A stretch of DNA of 64,000 nucleotides from Sciurus carolinensis. Its lineage: Eukaryota; Chordata; Mammalia; Rodentia; Sciuridae. Below the pieces are notes generated by a model. It worked only from the letters and a program-made list of their open reading frames with translations, made no database searches and had not been told where the DNA came from. The DNA lies in assembly GCF_902686445.1 (NCBI RefSeq), contig NC_062219.1:106827160-106891159 (forward strand), read 5' to 3'. Position 1 is the stretch's first letter. Each line of letters starts with the position of its first letter. The position numbers and the translations under genes are program-made. Positions 12,096 through 25,190 of this stretch are shown here, one piece after another.

Positions 12096-15000
12096 AACTT
12101 TTCAGGTTAAAAATGGGGATAAGAGCAATAATGGGAAATTTGGGTATACAACCCCTATTAAAGGATCTCTAGTCTAGGGAGTAGGTATGAGAAAAGTAAG
12201 TAGGAAGCATTTAGCAAGAACCAATGTCAGTTAATATCTGTCCTCATTCCCATACTTGTATCTTGGCACCGAGAAGACACTAGACTCCTTTTTATGAAGC
12301 TCTTGTCACACAAGTACTGTAGCATTGTTGAGCATAATTTGGAATAAGTTAGAATGCCACTAGCCTCAGTGCTGTGTGGATTTCAGAAACAGCAATAGTG
12401 GAAACAGTTGGAAGTCTGTCCATCTGCTAGAAGACGAAGCAAGCAAACAGACATTCTCTAAATGACTTGTTTTGGTAGAAGCACGTGGGAAGCAAATCTG
12501 GAGTTGTTGATAGTTTTGGAAAATAAAATGAATTTATTGAGTCATATGAAGCTCCTATGCTTGTTTTACTTTGTTTAAATCTCTAGTTTTACTAACAAGG
12601 AGCACTGGAGGGCATTTCCAGCATCCTCTGGTTCAGTGAATGTTTACTACATCTTAAGTGAATCCAAGCAAACCCATGAGTCACTATCCTCATAACCATG
12701 GAAACCTGACCCCTGAAAGCTCTAGGACCTCATTCTAAAATGCAGAGCAAGAGACATCCAAGTCCAAAGCTGGCTGAACTCCAGATCAGATGGAATTGGG
12801 TCTATGATCACTATGTGATGTTCAACAGAGGCCTGATTGTCATTGCTATTTTTCAAAGACATTTCCTTTGCTCCATATCCACATCATGTCTTCAACCTGG
12901 TAAATATTTCTCACACAGACAACAGAGTGGTTGTTGGATTTCACTTTTAAGTCAGTTCACCTCCAAGTATAGGGAGAGCTGGCATTCATCAGAATAATAC
13001 GTATTACTTAGGTGGCCACATGAACTGAGGGATTCCAAGTGCTACACAAAGGGAATGCAAGTTGGAAGAGTTAGTGCAGTTATTCTAAATGGCCCTCAGG
13101 TCTGGAACACACTTATAACCTTTAGTGTCTCTCTCTAGTTTCTTACTGCTGTTGGACTTGTATTCTGCACCAAAGAGCCTAATTTCACCCAAGTATTTTT
13201 TTAAGCCCCAAATATTTAGTTTATAGTGTTCAGAAAATATGAACTCAATGACCCTTTAGTCCTTGTTAAACCTAATTTAGAACCCTAAAATTACATCTTA
13301 TTCAGAAATTGCCCCTTTGGTTCCTCTAGACATCCTTAATACCCTGTCCAATGGACTCCTCTTACTGAAGAATTAATAGGCTTATAAGCTTTCAAAAGAA
13401 CATTTGCCATAGGGAGTCACAGTTTACTGTGAGTTAGTTGTTCCCCAAAATACTGCCTTATGTATTTCACTATTCCTGAAATAATGTTCTTATAAATTAC
13501 ACTGACCATCTCTGCTTTTTATTAGAAAACTGAAATGTGCTGTTAACAGAAAATAACCACCATTTTAACCTTGATTCCTTCAGCAAAACCCAAATTTTTA
13601 AAATCTGGAAGAATATAGACATATCCTAAAATTTTCAACTGGTTTACAACCTCATGGTTCTTAACAAACTAACTCTTGCAGTTGTTTGGAATGACCTTTA
13701 TATATAGACACCACACATAAATTCATTCATTCATTCAGTTTATTCATTAATGCTAATTTGTTAATCATTCAGTTCTATTGGGCTGAAAGAATCATTGAGG
13801 CAATTTTAAATTCAATGTAGCATTTTTCTTTTAGTTTACAATAAGCTACCAAAGATTTGTTTTAATAACTTCCTTTTTCCCTATGCTTTTAAAACCATGC
13901 ATTCTAGTTCTTATGAGCCTTGTTCAAATTCTTGACTTACTGTGTTTTTCTAGTAGAGCTCTATTTAGTCAAAAGACATATTACTCAGCACATGTACTCA
14001 GCTTTTCTTTTCCCAAATTCTTTCTTTTTACTGCTGTTTGTTACAAAATTTTATTTATCTATTATTATTTAAATGGACTTTTTATTACTATCTTCATGAC
14101 CTTAGATCTCTACTTGATTTTTTATGAGGGTTGTATCACTGGATAATAGTTAAATTCTTATCAATTTTTCTGCCTCATCTTAGCAAATCTGATGCCACTT
14201 TATAACTGCAATATCTCATGCTACTCAGAGCAGTTCAGTGCATGAATGTCAGGTAAGGTCACTTGACTCTGAAACAGAATCCCCTACTTAGTCACACCCA
14301 CTGTGTATAAAAGTACAGCCATACTCTTATCATGTTGGATATCTCCCTTATTAGAGAGGATGTAGGCCAAGGGTTCATACTAGCAAAGCTCTTTATGATT
14401 TGCAAAATACTTTCACGTATATCTTGTGTCATAACTTTTCATCTCCAATTTTCGTTGGATAATTCAATTACATAATACAGTCATGTGAAGAAGAAGTCCT
14501 ATGTTTAAACATTAAATCAACTCTTCCAAGATTAAGAAATGATACATGGTCTCTTCATTTGCAAGCACTTGGAAACTTGAGATTGACACACTTGAAACAA
14601 AAAGAGACTATTATTGAATTAAAGGGTACTGGCACTTTCATGCAATGAAGGAAAACTGTGATATTGACATTTTGAGCCAAAAGTGATAAAAAAAGATGGA
14701 TTGATGTTTTGTTGGGATTAAGGGAATAGTTAGAAAATGTGAATCTGACTGTTCTGCCTGTGGTTTTGATCATGGCTACTTTCTTGAATCATGTTTGTGA
14801 TCAGGATACCTAATTTTTGCCTACTATCCTGAAGTTACTTGGACATACTTCCTTGGCCTGGACTGTGACAACAATTTTTAATATACAGCTTTAGTATATC
14901 AGTCCTAACTTTCTCATTAGGCTATTCATGCCCAGTGTTAGATGCCATATATGGCAAAATTGCAATACTGGTGATATTTTTCTAGGAAGATTTCCCATAT

Positions 15001-15190
15001 ATCACTTTTTATCACTTTCCTTGGATCATTTCAATGTCGGTAGCATTGTCCTGAAAATTCTGGATTATAGAATTGATCCTTTTTTAGGAATTTATAGTCA
15101 ATCCAAGGAGTTTGCAATATAGACATAATTGATTAGAAACTACTTAAAAACATGAATTTGGAGCAATTAAGTATATTATGAAACATGTTG
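12096..15190. other. Unique sequence, nothing recognised
   Basis: About 3 kb without a repeat or coding region I can name. A short ATTC simple repeat lies near 13722-13750. Open frames at 12740-12997, 13883-14146 and 14928-15122 (plus) and 14555-14773 (minus) are short and featureless. Unannotated exons cannot be excluded from sequence reading alone. Confidence 0.35.
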
Positions 15191-15198
15191 TCACTATG

Positions 15199-15420
15199 GA
15201 TTTTTTTTTTTTTTTTTTGGTACTGGAGATTGAACTCAGGGCCACTCAATCACTGAGCCATACCCTCAACTCTTATTTGTATTATATTTAGAGATAGGGT
15301 CTCAATGAGTTGCTTAGCACCTTGCTGTTAGCAAGGCTGGCTTTGGACTCGAAATCCTTCTGTCTCAGCCTCTTGAGCTGCTAGGATTAAAGGCATGCAT
15401 TACACTACTGCACCTGACTG
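15199..15420 (-). mobile_element. B1-ID composite SINE, antisense
   Basis: Read on the minus strand, a B1-like half (CAGGTGCAGTAGTGTAATGC...CTAGCAGCTCAAGAGGCTGA) leads into an ID-like half ending in the complement of GGTACTGGAGATTGAACTC and a ~17-base A tail. The tail is the T run at 15201-15218. Confidence 0.85.
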
Positions 15421-15870
15421 TCTGTATGGAATTTAGCAAAAGATTAGAAATTTTGTTGAAGCAATTAGCTAATGCAGAGTATCTCTGAGGTGTTAGAAGA
15501 AGTTCTTTATTCAACCCTTTTTGGCTTAATTAATTTCAGTCTCTCCATTCTAGTTTAAGTGTGTCCACATTGTTGTACATGTAACATTAGTTTCTGATTG
15601 ATTTTAAATGTATTGTATAGACAAAAAGAATTCTAGGGGAAATATGTTTGAAAAACTCTGGGTTATACTAAGTTGAACTCATTTCCGCCAAGTCCTGTGA
15701 AGTCTCTAATGAATGAATGTTCTATAACTTTCTTATATAAAAAGAAATAATCAACAATGCCTCTCAAATGTATTTGATTATGGAAGAATTGACTGCTTTG
15801 CCATAAGTACATGAGGAATTATTTCTAATGAATGATAGAAACAACTGACTGTATCTTTGTACTTCTATTT
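15421..15870. other. Unique sequence, nothing recognised
   Basis: No repeat or coding signal that I can support. Confidence 0.4.
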
Positions 15871-15875
15871 AGTCA

Positions 15876-18020
15876 GAGAAATCAAGCGAGAGAAGGAAAT
15901 TAAAAGAATACAAATAGGAAAAAAAAAGTCAAACTATCTCTGTTTGCTGATGACATGGTGGTCCTGTACTTAAAAGACCCAAGAAATTCCACCAAAAGAA
16001 TAATAGAACCGATGAACAAATTTAGGAAAGCAGCAACATACAGGATCAACACATAAAAGTCAGTAGCTTTTCCATATTTCAACAATAGATCTGCTGAGAA
16101 AGAATTAATGAAAATAGTTCCATTCACAGCAGTCTCAAAAATAATATAAAGTATATGGGGGATAAATTTAACTCAGGAGGTGAAAGACCTTTACAATTCA
16201 AATTATAGAACACTGAAGAAAGAAATTGATGATCATAAAAGATGGAAAGACCTCCTGTGTTCTTGGATAGGAAGAATTTATACAGCCCAAATGGCCATAT
16301 TATCAAAAGCAATTTGCAATTGAATGCAATCCCCATCAAAATGCCAAATACATTATACACATAACTAGAAAAAACAGTCCTAAAAATTTATATGGAAGAA
16401 TGGAAGATCCCGAATACCCAAAGTAATATGGAGCAATAATAGTGATGCTGGAGGCATTACAATACTTGATCTCAAATTATACTACAGAGATACAGCAAAC
16501 AAAATGCCATGATGTTGCCATTAAAACAGACAAGAAGACTGAAGGAATAGAAGACAGAAGCAAACCCAAGTAGGTACATGACAAAGATGTCAAAAATATC
16601 CCTGAGAGAAAAGACAGCTTTTTAAACAAATAGTACTTGTAATACTAGATATTCATGTGTAGGAGAATGAAACTAGATTCTTATCACTCACCCTGAACAA
16701 ACATCAACTCAAAGGGTATCGAAGTCCTAGGAATTAGACCAGAAAGACTTCAACTTTTAGAAGAAAACATAGGGTCAATACTCCAAAATATTGGTACCAG
16801 TACCAACTTCCTTAAAAAGACTCCTGAAGTACAAGAAATAACCAAGAACCAATAAGCAGGATGATATCAAGTTTAAAAAGTTTGGCAAAGGAAACAAGAG
16901 CATGAAGAGAGAACCTACAGAATAGGGGAAAATCTTTGTCAGCTACTCTTCCGACAGGAGATTAATATCCAGAAAGTATACATAACACCAAAAAACATAC
17001 CACCTAAAAGAACTAATAACCCAGTTAAGAAATGGTCAAATGATCTAAACAGACATTTCACTGTGGAAGAAAAACAAATGGCCAGCAATTATATAAAGAA
17101 AATATTCAACATCCTTGGCAATCAAGGAAATGCAAATTAAAACTACATTGAAATTTCAACACTCCAGTTAGAATGGCAGTCATGAAGAAACCAAATAACA
17201 ATAAATATTGGTGAGAATTTTGAGGAAAAGGTACACTTATACATTGTTGGTGGAACTGCAAATTAGTACAACCAATCTGGCAAGCAGTATGGTGATTCCT
17301 CAAAAGACTAGGAGTGGAACCACCATATGACTGAGATTTCCTATTCCTTGGTATTTATCTGAAAGATCTAAAATTAGCATACTACACTGATAAATGCATA
17401 CCAATGTTTACAGCAGTACAATTCACAATAACCAAGTTATGAAACCAGCCCAGGTGCCCATAAACAGACAAATGAATAAAGAGAATGTGGTGTATATACA
17501 CAATAGATTATTACTTAGACATAAAGAAGAATGAAATTATGGCATTTGCTGGCAAATAGATGGAACTGGAGAACATCATGTTAAGTGACATAAGTCAGAC
17601 TCATAAAGTGAGGAGTCAGGAGTTCTCTGTCATATGCAGAAGTTAGGGAGAAAGGAAAAGAAAGGAGTAAAAAAATGGTGGGCTCTCATGAAATAGAAGG
17701 AAGACCAATAAAACAAAGGAAGGATGTTGAGAGAGAAGGAAGAGGAGAGGGGATGGGAAAGTACTAGGGAGTGAAATCTACCAAATTATGGTGTATCCAC
17801 GTATGAATATCCCTAACACAATAAATACACTAAATAAAATCATAATGATAGTAGAAGAGCGATGAGCAGAATAGAGCAAACACATTGGGGGGAGGCAGGA
17901 GACAAGGGAAAGGGAAGGCACTGGGGAATGAATTTGATCAAATTATGTTATGGTCACAAGTGCATATGTCACAATGAATATCACTATTGTGTGCAATTAT
18001 AATACACCAATAAAATCATT
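15876..18020 (+). mobile_element. LINE-1, 5'-truncated from the RT domain to the 3' end
   Basis: The copy begins near the reverse-transcriptase active site: TTTGCTGATGACATGGTGG at about 15940 encodes the FADDMV motif. It runs through late ORF2 ('MTKKPNNNKY' region near 17190) to a 3' UTR ending AATACACCAATAAAATC near 18010. Numerous frameshifts and stops break ORF2. The 3' UTR differs from the G-rich purine type at 5.6, 45.5, 53.0 and 53.7 kb, so it represents an older subfamily. Open frames on its minus strand (15900-16360, 17106-17303) are reverse reads of ORF2. Confidence 0.92.
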
Positions 18021-18431
18021 AACATAAGGAAATTAGAAAATGTCAAATACAGGGGAAAGACTGCATGAAGACACAGGGAAAAGGTGACCGTCCACAAGGC
18101 AAGAGAGAGGCTTTAGAGGGCTCCAATCTGCCAACACCTTCAGCCACCAGCAGGTGAAACACCTTTTCTACTGGTAAGTCATTCAATATGGGGTTGTTTG
18201 CAATGGCAATTCTTAGGCAAACTAATATACATTCCAAGAGATTTTATTTCAACTAATCAGTGAAATAAAGGGCTTTTGGAACTTCTTTTTTTTGGAGGGG
18301 TAGCATGAACCAAAGAAGCAGGGAAGTGCAGGGAAGGGAACTCCTGCAGTTCTGTGCCTTTTGACTCCATACTACATATCAATGAATATCATTGATGAGA
18401 GTATCTTTTTCTCTATATCTTTATTTGTTTA

Positions 18432-18520
18432 TTCATTTTTATGTAGTGCTGAGGATGAAACCCAGTGCCTCACATGTGCCAGGTAAGCACTCTGCCACTG
18501 AACCATAACCCCAGACCCTG
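18432..18520 (-). mobile_element. ID-type SINE, antisense, decayed
   Basis: The plus strand shows GTGCTGAGGATGAAACCCAG and AAGCACTCTGCCACTGAACC, the reverse of the ID B-box region and A-box region. There is no clear A tail, so it is an old copy. Confidence 0.75.
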
Positions 18521-21285
18521 ATGAGAGTCTCTGAATACATGATACAGACTGGGAAAAGATCCTTAAGTTTGCTTATGAGTCCACATCCTTATACTTTTAT
18601 TTGTTATTTGCTTTCTTCTCTTGGCAACAGTAGTACACCTCTGCTCTAAGTAAAGAACATGGATTTGGGGAAGACACTGGACCTGAACCTTTGAGTATGC
18701 TTATTACCTTCCCAAATAAAACATTTTAATGTGTCTGTGTCCACTGGGATACCTAATGTGCAATCAGAGTCCTCAGTGGCTTCCCCTATTTGCTATTTCT
18801 GGTCTTCAAAGGCCCTTTGAATTATATAATGTACAATAGAATATTCTCTTTGACATCAAAAACTTTGGTCTGTCAGTATTTTCAACCAAAAATATGTTGA
18901 ATCTCCTGAGTAAAGCACAATGGAAAAAATTAAAGAAAGGAATCAAAGGATCAGATTCTGGCTTTCAAAGTTCCTAATCTAAACATAGACAGGCCTGGAA
19001 GGACTCTTCATCAATAAGAAAATGACAAGTCAAAGAGAAGCCAAAGATAGAAGTACATAAGGAAGGAAATACAAAAGGGTAACTGTTCTTCCATTTACAA
19101 CCACCAGAGAGAAGGGACAGGGAATAAAATGTTTGCATTTGACAAAAATATGAAGGTGATGTGATGATAAAGTTGTTAAGGAGAGAAGGACAATTTAAAG
19201 TAACAGCTTGTCAGTTACTTGAATAGCCCTGTAAAATAATTGGGAAATCAACATTTTAGAAAGTAAACTATCCAAATTTAGTGACTCAAATATTCCTGGT
19301 TAATTGAAACCAGGGAAGGGTGATCATCTTCCCTTATACCTAAATCCAACCTGTTCTAAGTAGGCAACTTACTTCTTAACAAGAGCCACCTCTATATAGT
19401 GACCATGAAGTGATGCTTTGGCAGCAAAGGCACCAACAGACTCAGCACCTCAGATCTTGCCAGCATGGATCATACCTGTTCACAAATATCAGATCTTAAG
19501 CTAAGCAGTAAGACTAGAAAGGAGAACATCAACCCTCTCTCTGTGATGATTGCTTCTGCTTGGTGCTGCTCCCTGCAGCATCCTGAGCAGTACTGGGAGG
19601 TCCAACTCCACCAAGGCCTCTGCCCAAGGCCAGACACCCTTCATTCCAGCCCACTTGAATGGAAGTCAGGCTGATGCATCAAAGTGGGCTTGAGATGGGA
19701 AATCAAAGATTCTGAACCAGCATTCTACTTCATCTTTAGTTCTTCCTCTGGATCACCATAGAAGGTTCAGGGAGGGGTTGACCTATTGGCAGTAAAACAT
19801 GCTAGTGAAATATATGAAACTGTACATCATAATGAACAATAGCATCACAGATTCTGAGAAAAGACCCTGTTAAATTGGGGGAAATTAATTTACACAATGC
19901 TTTAAAAAAAAGACAATAATAATTGCTTATGTTCATGCAGTAAATGGTACTAAATAACAAGAGGAAAAGTAATTTACATTTATACAGTGTTTTAGTTTTT
20001 AGAAAGTCTTTGAATAACCCTGCTGTGGAAGTGTTGTACTGTTTATACCTGATGAAGCTGATACACATTGACTTGAAGCTGCTAACCCCTGGGTACTCAT
20101 ATAATAATGATTTCTTTTCAGATTTTCAGTACTTTATACCCAAGAAGCTTGGTCAGATACAAACTTTCTTAGCATCTCTATCTAATGAAAAGAGTAATAA
20201 ATGATCAAAATATGATTAATGTGTACAAAATATATGTATACAAGTAGTGTTTATAAATAAAGTACCCCAAAGACATGAACATTATTTCATTTTCAAAAAT
20301 GCAAAGTGTCCTTTACTAGGTATGTATGTTATTAATTTCTATGTTAAATATTTTTTTAAAGACTATGGAAAAATAAAACCTAAGACTTGTTTCTAGCTAA
20401 ATTACTGTAGAATGCAAGTTGGTGGAATCAATCAAAGATATTTTTTAACCATAAATAAAGAAGTTTTGTGTTCTTTTCACTGTGTTCTGAGTGCTTCTTC
20501 ACCCTAAGTGTAGGGGCCAGGGGAATGAAGGGTGACCTTGTTCTATATTTACTTTTTTTCTGACAAGAGTCTAGCAGCACAGCAGATGCTAAAAGTAACA
20601 TTCAGAATTCTGGAAACCACATTTAATGGTACACTGCTACCAGCACAAGTCACAGCCAAATCTGGCAAGAATTACCTCTGATGAGAGAAAAAAAGAGAGG
20701 AGAGTGTGCACACTGAATTCCATTGGGAAACCTTGAAAAAGGAAATAGAAACAATGAAGAAGAGAATGGGAATTTCCAAAATGGGCCATTTTAGGGAAAA
20801 AAAATGTTAAAAAATTAGGACTATGAAAAGCAATTCAGTTTATTGTTGAGAGAAATAAATCGAGTCATGAAATGCAATGTTTAATGTGATCTCTTTATTT
20901 ACATTTGTGTGACATAGAGATATAGGTAAAAAATATCCATATAAATATAGCGTGTACAAAAATACCCTGAAATTACATATCAAGAGATGTTAACAGTGCT
21001 TAGAATGGAATATTTTTTCTTTCTTTTTTTCCTGTAGTTTCTGAGGTTTACTGTATGTGCACATAAGTATAACTGCAAATTTTAAGGTTAGATTCAGATA
21101 ATTGAAATACCACCATGTGTATATTTCAGTAAGCCACTTAACATTGTACTAATCAACACTGGTTATCTGTTTGTTTGTTTTCAGTAAATCCTGAGCTTGT
21201 TGATGTTAGAGACAGTGTCTTATACTTCTGAATACTTGATTCCTAAAAAATGAAAGAAGAGGAAATTAATGTGTACATACATTAT
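18521..21285. other. Unique sequence, nothing recognised
   Basis: No repeat family or gene is recognised. A GC-richer patch at 19400-19680 contains a 69-codon open frame (19465-19674) with no domain I know. Other frames at 19802-20068 (minus) and 19944-20204 (plus) overlap each other and look like chance. Confidence 0.35.
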
Positions 21286-21432
21286 CTAACAATTATTATA
21301 AACACTCTGTAGTGACCATTATCCCCATTTAACAGATGAGAAAATTTGCAGCTCAGAGATACTAAGTAACCCAGCCAAATGTCATTCAATTAAGAAGCAA
21401 TCAAGTTCCAATTCATGTGCACATCTGTCTAA
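21286..21432 (-). repeat. MIR-like SINE relic, antisense
   Basis: CATTATCCCCATTTAACAGA, TGAGAAAATTTGCAGCTCAG, AGATACTAAGTAACCCAGCC and the following AAATGTCATTCAATTAAGAA match an inverted MIR core in order. Confidence 0.75.
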
Positions 21433-22560
21433 TATCAAACTGATGATGGGATTAAATGTTAATGTCTGTGAAATGAAAGAAAGGGTGAGAGAAGAGTAGG
21501 TATGAGAAATATTTTAAAAATGTAAAATGTAAAGCAAATAAATAGAACAAAAAATAAAATATGCATTAATCAATTACTTAAAATATGTATATAAAGTATT
21601 CACATCATGAACAAAAATGCTCTCCCCACTCGTATATCCAGGTGGCAGCTGAATTACTAGCAATTAAAAAAGTTGTACAAGATATGTCAGTCGTGGGAAA
21701 GAGGCTTTTAAGATGATAAGGGGCCCTATTCCAATTTTGTCTTCTATATTTTACGAGAAACAGTCTTCTGATTTTTAATGAAGCCCCCAGGTGATTCTTA
21801 AGGACAGAGACTTGTTTCTTCCTTTTGACATGCTCTTTCATTTAGCAGCAATGCATCCTGGAAGTACATGAATAAAATAGCAATCAGAGGAGGTTTAGCA
21901 GCTGTGAAAGAGGAATAAATCACAAGAGAGAGGCCCTTTGTTCCAATGCATTAGCAAAAATCATGGATGGAAGTGCAGTCCCAAAGGCTTTGTGTAGTGT
22001 TTTTTAATAATTAAAAGTTATGCCATTAGTAATATCTCTGGAGCATTGTGCTTCACTATTATGAGATCTTTAATTAAAGAAGATAGAACCATAGGTAGAT
22101 GCTAGGGGTATTCTAAGAAAGTAGGGCAGACTCAGTTATCTAAGTGTAGAGGAAGTAGCTAATTTCCTTTCTGGGACTCAAATTTAGAATAAGTTTGCTA
22201 AAACCAGTTATCAAGTAATTCATGAACATAGATGTGAATTAGAAATCTCTAACAAATATTGTGATTTAGAGCTATCTATTGCCTAAATACACACTATAAT
22301 TTTTCCCTTGCTTTGGGAAAAGACCTGATGCATAAAGTTTGGGTTGAAAAATGGAAAATCCAGGTTCTTCATTCTTGAATGTTTCTTGGCCACATGATTA
22401 AATAAAGTTGCTCCATTCATAGAGTGGGACTAGATTTTCTTTTCCTGGAACATGAATCATATGGACACTTCCATCAGAGGTATCACAAATACTACCTAAT
22501 ATGTAGCAATGCCTTGTTGAATCCCTGTTAGAAAGTTGTTGTTGTGTTGCTGCTGCTGTT
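21433..22560. other. Unique sequence, nothing recognised
   Basis: No supported repeat or gene. The minus-strand open frame at 21605-21841 has no recognisable feature. Confidence 0.4.
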
Positions 22561-22565
22561 GTTAT

Positions 22566-22640
22566 TTTGCACACTGGGGATTAAACCCAGAGTTTCCACC
22601 AGCAAGGCCAGTGCTTCACTGGCTCATAGCCCCAGTCCAG
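22566..22640 (-). mobile_element. ID-type SINE, antisense, decayed
   Basis: CACTGGGGATTAAACCCAGA followed by AGTGCTTCACTGGCTCATAG is the reverse of an ID B-box and A-box region with mutations. A (TTG)n-like stretch lies where the A tail would be. Confidence 0.7.
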
Positions 22641-22782
22641 AGTTTCAGGAAGTTCTGATTTTCCAGCATAAAGCAAATATCTTGGTTACTCACTATTTAT
22701 TGTAGGAAATAGCATGTGTTTTCATCTATTTTGTGTTTAACTTATCTTCCTATTCTCATTTAGAAACTCGAAGCATATTTCT

Positions 22783-22985
22783 TGGGGGGTGGGGGAACTG
22801 GAAATGGAACCCAGGGAATGTTCTTCCTCTGAACTACAACCTCAACCCTTTTTATTTCTTTATTTTTAAATTTTGAGTCAGGGACTCCCTAAGTTTCCCA
22901 GGTAAACTCAAACTTGCAAACCTCCTGCCTGAGCCTTCTAAGTCACTGAGATTATAGATAGGTGTGTGCCCCCTCAAACCCTTTA
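22783..22985 (-). mobile_element. B1-ID composite SINE, antisense, old
   Basis: The plus strand reads GGAACTGGAAATGGAACCCA (ID half), then a T-rich linker and CAAACCTCCTGCCTGAGCC...GAGATTATAGATAGGTGTG (B1 half reversed). It is well diverged. Confidence 0.75.
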
Positions 22986-23679
22986 ATCCTTAAGAGTAGC
23001 ACAAAATAAATATATCTGACAAGATTTGATCATTTGCAAATTATGAAAGTTCTGACTGAGTGAGACAAAGAAAGGCAATTTTTCCCTGAGAAAACTTTTA
23101 GGGAGTTAGGGAGACATTGATAAAGGATTAACTAAATTGATATTCCAGATACTGTGCTTGGTTCATGGTATACAAAAATACATAAATAGCTCTTGATCAC
23201 AAGGAACCATCTTTTGTATGAAATATGAACCCATAAAGAGATAACATCATGAAGTAGATATACTGATGTTGGCATGCATGTGTTATATTTGGAGCAGGGA
23301 GTGACCTAACTCAATTATTGGGTAAATTAATGGAAGTGCTTCCTAGATGGATGGTACTGAGATAAAGAATATGTGTAATTGTTAACTGGGAAAAGGGCAG
23401 AGTGGCATAGAATAGAGTAGGGAAAGATGTGCCAGTCCAAAGGGGTAATAGTAGCAAAAGCAATAACCTGAGAAAGCGTAGTGGAAACTATGAAAAGCTC
23501 TAAATTGCCAAGTTATAAATTATAAAGAAGAGAGCAAGGACTTAGGTAGCCACAAGTGGAGGATGGATCTGGCCCATGGATGAGAATATTTGCTATATGA
23601 AACCATTTATCCTTGGAGAGTTAATGAAAGATTTAAATTAATCAAGTGGTATCATCAAACCCAAAACTTTTAAAAATAT

Positions 23680-23950
23680 ATCCATCTGTGTGGAGTACAT
23701 TATGGTAATTCAATACAAGTATGCAATGTTTATTAGATCAGATCGATATGCATTTCTACTCCTTTGACTAATAATAATTGTTGTGTGTTGGGAATTCCTT
23801 ACTCTTCTAGTGATTTTGAAATATATCATGGGTGATTTTGCCCAATAGTTATCCTACTATGCAACAAAGAACCAGAGTGATTCCTCTACTCTGTGTTTTT
23901 GGTGCCCTTCCTTGATTTTCTTTGTGACTCTCCTCCCTCTGCACACATCT
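23680..23950 (+). repeat. Old LINE-1 3' UTR-like relic
   Basis: GTGGAGTACATTATGGTAAT and ATGCAATGTTTATTAGATCA, then TTGTGTGTTGGGAATTCC and GTTATCCTACTATGCAACAA resemble the mammalian LINE-1 3' UTR known from L1MA-type elements. Weak, by recollection of the consensus. Confidence 0.45.
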
Positions 23951-24800
23951 GAATTTTAAATGGATTAGTTTGCAATTTATTTGGATAATAACTGGGCAGA
24001 CTAAGTGCTACAGGCCAAGTAAGAAATTGGGTAAGCAGGATTGTTTTTTAAATGGCAAAAGAACACCCAGAAAAGGCAAAAGAGAAAGGACAAAGTGTCA
24101 AGCGAACCAATAAACTGTGGTGTTATGATGCCAAGGAAGTAGAATGCTCCTTTGAGAAATCAAGAGATTAGTGGTAGAAAATAAAAGAGAGCAGTTCAAG
24201 AAAGCAGTTACTGAAAGATTAGATAGATCTCTAACTAGAAAATCAGTAGAGCCTTTAACAAGAGCAGTTTCATTTGGACAGTAAGGGCAGGCCCTAGAGG
24301 GCTATTGATTAAGAAGTAAATAGGGGAGAGGAAGAACAGTGTCAGAGTGAAATTAAGAAAGGCTTGTGCAAGAAGGTGGAGATTATTGGGTGATAAAGAA
24401 TGGATGTCTTAGCAAGGGCACGAATGGTAGCCACATGGAGCTAAAAACAGAGTAAAGACAGGAGAGAGAAAAATGTGTACAAAGTCTATGTCCCAGGGAG
24501 GTGTGAGAAAATAAGATCTTAAAGAGTAGAAGAGTTGAAAGAGCAAACAAACTTCTAGAAATGGGATTAAGGAGCTGTATGCTCATATCAAGGAAGAAGT
24601 ACGAGTCCATGTAGAATAAGGCTAAAAGCTTGAATTTCTGAAAGAAGAGGTGAGAGTACTAAAAGGATTGATCTGATGTCAAAAGACTATCTTGGTTTGT
24701 TTGTATTGTTTATTCCTTAGAGAACAGAATATAGGCTGAAACAATAAGTTTTGCTTAATAGTTTCAAAAAGTATCTGAAAGATCTGCCTCTTACCATCAA
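23951..24800. other. Unique sequence, nothing recognised
   Basis: No supported repeat or gene. The minus-strand open frame 24383-24610 has no known domain. Confidence 0.4.
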
Positions 24801-24809
24801 TACAACCAT

Positions 24810-25190
24810 ACTGTGGTGTTCAATTGTAGATTACTGTGACCAAAATACAAGACAAGACCAACCTAGAGAAGAAAAGTTTATTTTGGGCTCACAGTTTCAG
24901 ATGTTTAATGGACGACTCCATTGCTTTGAGCCTGAGTTAAGATAGAACACAATAGTGGAGGGAAGCGTCTCACCATCTGTAGAGGGGCCTTAGGGAAGAT
25001 GCACCCTTCCAGGGCATGTCCACAGTGTCCCACTTCCTCCAGCCATGACCACATTACCACCAAGTCAGTCCATTCAAACTAGAATAGACCAAATAGGTTA
25101 CAGCTCTCACCATCCAATAATTTCTCCTCTAAATATTTCTGCATTAACACAGGAGCTTTTGGGGGGACACCCTTCATTCTAAAATGCTGA
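24810..25190 (-). mobile_element. MaLR-type solo LTR, antisense
   Basis: On the minus strand the sequence begins near GGGTGTCCCCCCAAAAGCTC, passes through GGCTGGAGGAAGTGGGACAC and reaches a polyadenylation segment GTGAGCCCAAAATAAACTTT. It ends near GGTCACAGTAATCTACAATT. The same order is seen in the sense LTR at 32994-33433, so both belong to one rodent MaLR (ERVL-related) LTR group. No internal retroviral sequence flanks it, so it is a solo LTR. It would have supplied promoter and polyadenylation signals; here it looks decayed. Confidence 0.85.

Noticed and set aside
11819..12097. 92-codon minus-strand frame with a possible start
   Set aside because: It lies in an ancient interspersed repeat and has no recognisable domain.
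19478..19508. Short similarity to 5S rRNA (ATCTTAAGCTAAGCAG)
   Set aside because: Only about 20 bases fit, and sequence on both sides does not continue as 5S. Treated as chance.
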